In this document: positions 5,576 to 10,702 of the stretch, in pieces
Layout of the letters: every line of letters starts with the position of its first letter
Position numbering within the stretch: position 1 is the stretch's first letter
DNA from: Ettlia oleoabundans
Taxonomy: Eukaryota > Chlorophyta > Chlorophyceae > Chlamydomonadales
Reading direction: 5' to 3'
Length of the DNA: 10,702 nt
Assembly: GCA_019693395.1 (NCBI GenBank)
Contig: JAAMXP010001570.1
Location: 1 to 10,702, forward strand
Position numbers and translations under genes: made by a program
Notes under the pieces: model-generated
Databases searched by the model: none
Told to the model about the DNA's origin: nothing
What the model saw: only the letters and a program-made list of their open reading frames with translations

Positions 5576-8500
5576 GTGAGTGCAGATGCTATACTGTGCG
5601 CCGATGCAGCCAGGTCCCGCCTGCCACACACTGCCCGATCATCCGACACTTCACAGCCCGTGGCCTTGTCCAGCTCCTTGAGACCCCGCTTGACTCCTTG
5701 ATGCAGGCGTGAAGGTGGATTTCAATGCGCTCAAGGCCCCAGCAGGCTATGTGGCGGGCATGGGCCGTGGTGCGGCGGGCTTCACTACCCGGTCCGATAT
5801 TGGCCCCTCCATGCCCGCCCCAGACGTACCCAAAGACAAGGCAAGCATCTGTTATTGTGTTGTGATAGTTGTGGCTAGGCAAAGGAGCCACGACTGCTTT
5901 GTTACATGAGAGCGTTCATATCCCACTGGGGACCTGTCCCTGCCCGCAGGGTGATGGGGATGCGGGTGGCGATGACTCCAAGTTCGATGCTTTCCTGGGC
6001 AATGATGCGGGTGTGCTGGGTGCTACGGGTGTGTACGACGAGGAGGACCGTGAGGCAGATAATGTGTGGGACAATATAGAGGACCGCATGGACGAGCGAC
6101 GCAAGGTGGGACATCCTGGTCTTTTGCTCCCTCCTTCACTTGTGGCCTGCTGCCTCACTGAGCCACTCTTGGCATCTGTTTTGGTGGGCGGCGAGGGATT
6201 TGGCAGGAAATCCTCCTACTGGCCTGGCTGGAGCTTCTGCTGGCAAGGAAAGGCGCAGCTTCCCTCCAGCCGCCTGTGAATCCGCTGGGCTCAATTCCTA
6301 AGGCACTGGGGCAGCTGCTGCTGCACCTCCAGGCCTGCTGCACTGCTGTGGGCTTACTCAGCTTGGGGGTGTGTAACACACGCATTGCAGGAGCGACGTG
6401 AGGCCAAGCTGAAGGAGGAGCTGGAAAAGTTCCGGGCCGAGAACCCCAAGATACAGGAGCAGTTTGCAGACCTGAAGCGCAAGCTGGCGGATGTGCCGAT
6501 GGAGCAGGTGCGTGGTGGCACATGCGTCCATGTGACTGGGCCTGTGTGTGACTCGCATGGCCTGAGCTTCAAGCTGGAAACTAGGTTGTTTGTGCTTTGT
6601 CAGCTGGCCTCAACTGCGAGGATGTCTTCTCCCGTGGGCACCCATTTTGTAAGCGGGTCGCGCCAAATGCCGCTGCCTGCTTAATGCCTGTCCTTTCCTT
6701 TGACGATGCCCACCCTCCAATCCCGTCCTACCATGATTTCTTTCCTGCAGTGGGAGTCTATCCCTGACATTGGGGACTACACCATCAAGAAGCAGAAGCA
6801 CCTGGACCGCTTCACCCCCGTCCCAGACTCCCTGCTGGCCGGTGCGGCAGCGCGCGAGGCCACCGCCACCGCCATTGACGCACAGGGTCCCGGCGGGCTG
6901 GAGACCCCTATGGGTGGCGCCACCACGGATCTGACGGCCATGGGAGCGGGGCGTAACACCGTGGTGCAGCTAAAACTGGACAAGATCTCAGACTCAGTCA
7001 GCGGGCAGACGGTGGTTGACCCCAAGGGCTACCTCACAGACCTCAAGTCAGTCACGCTCAAGTCAGGTGCGATGAACCATGAATGGGGCATTTTGTCGTG
7101 GGTGGGTGGGTGGGTGGGTGGTGGGTGGTGCTGGGGGCAAACTGGCTGGGTCGTTGTCTACTTACCTGTGTGGTTAAGACGAGTCGTAAACTCTTACTGC
7201 TGTGGCTGGGCGGGAGTGAACCCTGGGCAGGACTTGCCGCGCTGGCAGGCACTGCTAAAGAGCTCGAAGTTTCCACCACAGGGTGGCAGTAGGTGCCATC
7301 TAGCCCAACCCCACGCCTCACATGCGGTTGCTCCTGCTCACCTCTGTTATTTTACAACTTTCGTCCTGCAGATGCTGAAATTAGCGACATCAAGAAGGCC
7401 AGGCTGCTGCTGAAGTCGGTGATCAGCACCAACCCCCGCCACGCACCCGGCTGGATAGCAGCAGCGCGCCTGGAGGAGGTAGCCGGCAAATTGCAGCAGG
7501 CAAGCACATTTGGTGTCGGTGGGTGGTGGTGGTGAAGCGGGGTGGTGGGGTGGGGCGGGGGAAAGACGCGGCTGCAGCAGGGGCGCAACAATTGTTCAAC
7601 AACGTTGGGGCAGGCAGCCATCATCATCCTCATGCCTATTGCACTGCGCTGCATCTGGACTCATGATTGAATGCTGCGACATGTTGTATTGCCCTACATG
7701 TCATACCTCACAACGCATGGTTACCGTGTGCATCTGCAGGCACGTGAGCTGATGATGAAGGGGTGCGAGATGTGCCCCAGCAACGAGGACGTGTGGCTGG
7801 AGGCGGCGCGCCTGCAGGTAGGCTGATGCTGATGGTGGTGGTGAAGGGTAGACGGGACTGAACATTGTCGCAGCAGTGTCATCTGCGCTTTGTTTTACCG
7901 CATTGGAGAGCTCAAAAAGATATGTGTTTTTCCAGGCCTCAGCCAACATTACATCCCTGCGAACCCTTCGGGTGCTTGGTATGTGTGGGGCGGTCCAGCC
8001 TATTTGAAGCTCCCCAATTGCCTTTGGGACCTGGGCTTTGTCATTTTTGCTTAAATCTTGCAACACTCAGGGACACACGTGCTGATGGCCTGCAGACCCC
8101 CGAGAACGCCAAGGCCATCCTGGCGCGTGGTGTGGCGGCGCTTCCAGACAGCGTGAAGCTGTGGATGCAGGCGGCCCGCCTGGAGCACACCGACGACGCA
8201 AAGAAGCGGGTGCTGCTGAGGTGGGCACGCGTGGGGCAGCCAGGAGGAATGCACAAGCTTCCACAAAGCAAAACTGCGCTTTGGTTGTGGTTTATGAGAG
8301 GTGTGAAGCATGGCGCAGCCTGCCTGAAGCTGTGTCGCGGCCTGTTGAACAGCATCTCTTCAAACCAGCCTACCCCCAGGATCTGCCTGGCTGCTTGCCT
8401 GCTTGCCTGCCTGTGCTCGTCTTGCCTGGCTGCTGGGTGGTGTTTCACCCCTCGGGCCTGCCCACCTTGCTGTCATGCAGGGCGCTGGAGCGCATCCCTC

Positions 8501-10672
8501 AGTCTGTGCGGCTGTGGAAGGCGGTGGTGGAGATCAGTGAGGAGGACGACGCAAGGGTGCTGCTGGTGAGGTGGCGCCTGTCATCAACTTGTTGATCACA
8601 TCTTAACAACCACAATACTTGATTGCAGCATGCACACGGCCGGGCGCTTGCATGGGGGCATTCAAGAGGCGGTCACCGGGGCTGGGGTGGGCAGGGTAGG
8701 CCTGCTCCCTGTGTGGTTGGGCTGAGGGGTGCGAGTGCATACAGCTGTAAGTGCATCTCTGCAATTTTATAACAGAGCAAGAAAGCAACAGCTTTCTTTT
8801 GCTTCTCAAACAACTCTGGTAACTTGTCTGTGCTGACCTACATCAAGTAGCCACTGCAACGCAAACCTAGGTCTGCCTGCTTGCCGCCCCATCGTGCAGT
8901 CTCGAGCTGTGGAGTGCTGTCCGCAGCATGTTGAGTTGTGGCTGGCTCTTGCCCGGCTGGAGACGTATGAGAACGCCCGCAAGGTGCTGAACAAGGCGCG
9001 ACAGGCGGTGCCCACATCGGCGGAAGTGTGGATCACAGGTGTGCAGGCTGGGCGGAACGGAGTGTAGCGGAATGCCAGCGTGTATGTCGTCACGGTCACC
9101 ACCATCAGCCTACTCATCAACACCACCCTCCTCCTTTACCTTCAATCCGCCTGGACCTACTGTGTGTTAGACAGGTAGCCCTGATTCCCCAGCCTTGCGG
9201 TTCTATGCATGACTCCCTGTGCAGCCTCAAAGCTGGAGGAGGCCAATGGGCAGGCCAGCATGCCTGACAAAATCATTCCCCGCGGCATCAAGAGCCTGGC
9301 CACAAATGGAGTGGTGATTGATCGGGACTGGTGGCTCAAGGTGGGTGGTGGGGGTGGCTGGCTGGCTTGGCAGTGATGGTGGTTTGGAACTGGATAGGGG
9401 GTGGATATTGGGTGTTGGGCTGCTGGGCGAGGACGGGTGGATGGAGCAGGGCAAGCGATAGGCATCGGCTTAGAATGCAACAGAAGGTGGGCAGGCTTTT
9501 TGACATCAGCCGGGTATGTTAGTGTGAGAGTGGAGGCGGGAGGTGGAGGGTGGTGCAGGCTTTGGAAGCCGCAAGGGCGGTGACGCCCTGCTTGTGCCTG
9601 CTATCTGCCTGCCTGTTCCTCACCCGTGATTCCCTCCCACCCGCCTCCATACTGCTTGGCTATCACAGGAGGCTGAGGCATCTGAGAAGAGCCAGCCGCC
9701 CATGGTGGCCACGTGCCGCGCAATAGTGAAGGAGGTGGTGGGACTGGGAGTTGAGGAGCAGGACAGGAAGCGCACCTGGATGGCAGATGCAGGTGTGGCG
9801 CTGCCAACATACTGAGGGCCTGATTGATAATGTGCAACACTCTTTTTGACACGCTCGCCATTTGAAAGCAAGGCGGCACAGCTGGAGGCATTGCCTTTCT
9901 TTTGATGTTAGTTGGCTCGGCGAAGCCGAGCAGGGGGCAGTGCTGCTTGGCGCCTGCAATGGTCATAATGGCCGCCCACCATCACAGCGCTGGCAAGCCC
10001 CGCCTCGCCTCGCCACCTTCCAACCCTAGTGCATCTCACCCTGCTACCACCACTGCTGCTGTCCCTGCCCACATGCCCACCAGGAACCCCACCTCATCTG
10101 TTGCCCCCCCACACCCCCACACCCCCACCCCCGTCGCAGAGGAGTGCATGCGCCGGGGCTCCATTGAGACTTCCCGAGCCATCTACTCCCATGCCCTCTC
10201 TGCCTTCCCCGGCAAGAAGAGCATTTGGCGGCGTGCGGCGCAGCTTGAGAAGGCGCATGGAAGCCGGGAGAGCCTGGACGCGCTGCTACGCAAGGCGGTA
10301 CAGTACTGCCCGCAGGCGGAGGTGCTGTGGCTTATGGCGGCCAAGGAGAAGTGGCTGTCAGGTGGGTGCCGGTGCTGCCTGCCGTAATGGAGTGCGTTTT
10401 ACCGCTTGCTTTGTGGCTTTGTCACGTTGAAGTTAGGGATTACACTGGGGAATGTTTCTGGCGGAGCAACATTTGCACACAAAGAAGAAAGTTGGAAGAC
10501 CCCGTACTACCCCCCCTTGCATACACCTGCTCCCCTCGTTTGTGCCCGCAGGTGACGTGGCGGGCGCGCGCTCTGTTCTTGAGGAAGCATTTGTGCGCAA
10601 CCCCGACAGCGAGGAGATCTGGCTGGCCGCCTTCAAGGTGGAGTTTGAGAACTCGGAGCTGGACAGGGCCAG
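5536..10672 (+). CDS. PRPF6: Pre-mRNA-splicing factor 6 (Prp6/STA1), 14 exons, 3' end outside the window
   Basis: PRPF6 bridges U5 and U4/U6 snRNPs in the tri-snRNP and is needed for spliceosome assembly in the nucleus. Exons: 5536-5575, 5707-5840, 5950-6105, 6391-6507, 6751-7066, 7372-7499, 7740-7817, 8096-8220, 8481-8565, 8900-9038, 9225-9340, 9669-9792, 10140-10361, 10552-10672. All phases match, giving 633 codons plus two bases. Residues 14-254 form the PRP1 N-terminal domain with [20 protein letters not shown] and [17 protein letters not shown]. From about 255 come HAT/TPR-like helical repeats ([55 protein letters not shown]). About a third of the usual 900-1000 residues is missing on the right. 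The start has A at -3 (GCAACATGAG). Two introns are GC-AG. Confidence 0.97.
5707..5840 (+). CDS. PRPF6: PRPF6 exon 2: conserved PRP1 N-terminal motif
   Basis: Residues 14-58. Contains [20 protein letters not shown], near identical across eukaryotes. It ends GACAAG and is followed by a GC donor (AAG|GCAAGC). Confidence 0.95.
5950..6105 (+). CDS. PRPF6: PRPF6 exon 3: acidic part of the PRP1 N-terminal domain
   Basis: Residues 59-110. An acidic Gly/Asp start, [10 protein letters not shown] (compare FDEFEGND in STA1) and YDEEDREAD lead to the conserved RMDERRK. The acceptor is CCCGCAG; the donor is CGCAAG|GTGGGA. Confidence 0.95.
6391..6507 (+). CDS. PRPF6: PRPF6 exon 4: charged helix
   Basis: Residues 111-149. 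[15 protein letters not shown] and [17 protein letters not shown] match the long charged helix of PRPF6/STA1. It is bounded by ATTGCAG| and GAGCAG|GTGCGT. Confidence 0.95.
6751..7066 (+). CDS. PRPF6: PRPF6 exon 5: [17 protein letters not shown] signature
   Basis: Residues 150-254 plus one base. [25 protein letters not shown], a variable Ala/Gly region and the signature [17 protein letters not shown] at residues 231-247. The donor TCAG|GTGCGA is followed 33 nt on by a GGGT tract. Confidence 0.96.
7067..7371 (+). other. PRPF6 intron 5
   Basis: A 305-nt intron with a strong GGGT repeat near the donor (7100-7137) and a pyrimidine-rich end before CGTCCTGCAG. Nothing else was recognised. Confidence 0.85.
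7100..7137 (+). repeat. GGGT repeat, potential G-quadruplex
   Basis: Seven or more G-triplets separated by single T or TGGT, on the sense strand 33 nt behind the donor of PRPF6 exon 5. Confidence 0.8.
7372..7499 (+). CDS. PRPF6: PRPF6 exon 6: first HAT/TPR-like repeat
   Basis: Residues 255-297. [20 protein letters not shown] and [17 protein letters not shown] match the first repeat of PRPF6. The donor is the second GC site (CAG|GCAAGC). Confidence 0.95.
7740..7817 (+). CDS. PRPF6: PRPF6 exon 7
   Basis: Residues 298-323, [13 protein letters not shown] then [12 protein letters not shown], one HAT-like unit. Acceptor CTGCAG|GCACGT, donor CTGCAG|GTAGGC. Confidence 0.95.
8096..8220 (+). CDS. PRPF6: PRPF6 exon 8
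   Basis: Residues 324-364 plus two bases. [20 protein letters not shown], then WMQAARLEH and KKRVLLR, a HAT-like repeat. The last Arg codon is split AG|G across the intron. Confidence 0.95.
8383..8432. repeat. TGCC/TGCT repeat in PRPF6 intron 8
   Basis: Degenerate units of TGCC, TGCT and TGGC on the sense strand, about 50 nt before the acceptor of exon 9. Confidence 0.8.
8481..8565 (+). CDS. PRPF6: PRPF6 exon 9
   Basis: Residues 365-393, [20 protein letters not shown] then EDDARVLL, closely matching ALEHVPNSVRLWKAAVEL of human PRPF6. Donor CTGCTG|GTGAGG. Confidence 0.95.
8566..8899 (+). other. PRPF6 intron 9
   Basis: A 334-nt intron with no recognisable gene. It ends in a TGCC/TGCT-type pyrimidine tract before ATCGTGCAG. 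Confidence 0.85.
8900..9038 (+). CDS. PRPF6: PRPF6 exon 10
   Basis: Residues 394-439 plus one base. [34 protein letters not shown] and VWIT are nearly identical to human PRPF6. Confidence 0.96.
9225..9340 (+). CDS. PRPF6: PRPF6 exon 11
   Basis: Residues 440-478. [29 protein letters not shown] and WWLK follow PRPF6/STA1. The donor CTCAAG|GTGGGTGG is again GGGT-rich. Confidence 0.95.
9341..9668 (+). other. PRPF6 intron 11
   Basis: A 328-nt intron, strongly G-rich in its first half. It is C/T-rich with a short TGCC run (9603-9615) near the acceptor TATCACAG. Confidence 0.85.
9669..9792 (+). CDS. PRPF6: PRPF6 exon 12
   Basis: Residues 479-519 plus one base. [20 protein letters not shown] and [17 protein letters not shown] correspond to the VATCQA and IGVEEEDRKRTW region of STA1. 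The family's GSVATC is PPMVATC here. Confidence 0.94.
9793..10139 (+). other. PRPF6 intron 12
   Basis: A 347-nt intron containing a perfect 7-bp hairpin (9915-9931) and a C/A-rich tract (10104-10130) before GTCGCAG. No gene is seen. Confidence 0.85.
9915..9931. repeat. Perfect 7-bp hairpin with GAA loop
   Basis: GCTCGGC-GAA-GCCGAGC within PRPF6 intron 12, all seven pairs Watson-Crick. Confidence 0.85.
10140..10361 (+). CDS. PRPF6: PRPF6 exon 13
   Basis: Residues 520-593 plus one base. [40 protein letters not shown] and [16 protein letters not shown] match STA1 almost residue for residue. This is the longest exon of the repeat region. Confidence 0.96.
10552..10672 (+). CDS. PRPF6: PRPF6 exon 14, last exon inside the window
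   Basis: Residues 594-633 plus two bases. [13 protein letters not shown] and [17 protein letters not shown] end in a split Arg codon AG|G at donor CCAG|GTGAAT, so the gene continues beyond the right edge. Confidence 0.94.
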
Positions 10673-10681
10673 GTGAATGGG

Positions 10682-10702
10682 TGGTGTGTGTGGGGGGGGG
10701 TG
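10682..10702. repeat. TG/G-rich run at the window edge
   Basis: Start of a G-rich tract just behind the donor of PRPF6 exon 14, cut by the window end. Confidence 0.7.

Overview
The window looks like nuclear DNA of a green alga, most likely a chlorophycean. Both genes are cut into many short exons, almost all splice donors begin GTG, and acceptors end in CAG. The base composition is GC-rich, with TGCC/TGCT-type tetranucleotide repeats scattered through the introns. The proteins resemble land-plant homologues more than animal ones. The species cannot be fixed from this sequence alone.

Two genes are visible. They are transcribed divergently, with 343 bp between their start codons (5193-5535). 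The left gene is on the minus strand, from its ATG at 5192 down to the window edge. It has 13 recognisable exons that join in frame to 688 codons and continue past position 1. It encodes a secretory protein of the plant-type tyrosylprotein sulfotransferase (TPST) family: signal peptide, PAPS-binding P-loop-like motif, HDD motif, WPW and HNGAT blocks. An unexpected WW domain sits inside the catalytic region. A long acidic Gly/Glu/Gln-rich insertion and helical segments follow. The stop codon and the C-terminal membrane anchor seen in plant TPST would lie outside the window.

The right gene is on the plus strand, from its ATG at 5536 to the right edge. It has 14 exons in the window that join in frame to 633 codons. 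It encodes the U4/U6.U5 tri-snRNP splicing factor PRPF6/Prp6 (STA1 in Arabidopsis), covering the PRP1 N-terminal domain and many HAT/TPR-like repeats. Roughly the last third of the protein is missing to the right.

The two genes have no obvious shared pathway: one acts in the secretory lumen, the other in the nucleus. Their link is position and a shared promoter interval. The most interesting observations are the WW domain within a luminal sulfotransferase, an acidic tyrosine motif in the same protein that resembles a sulfation site, two GC-AG introns with identical donors in a splicing-factor gene, a 33-nt micro-exon, and a polar intron architecture (GGGT-rich at donors, TGCC or C-rich before acceptors).
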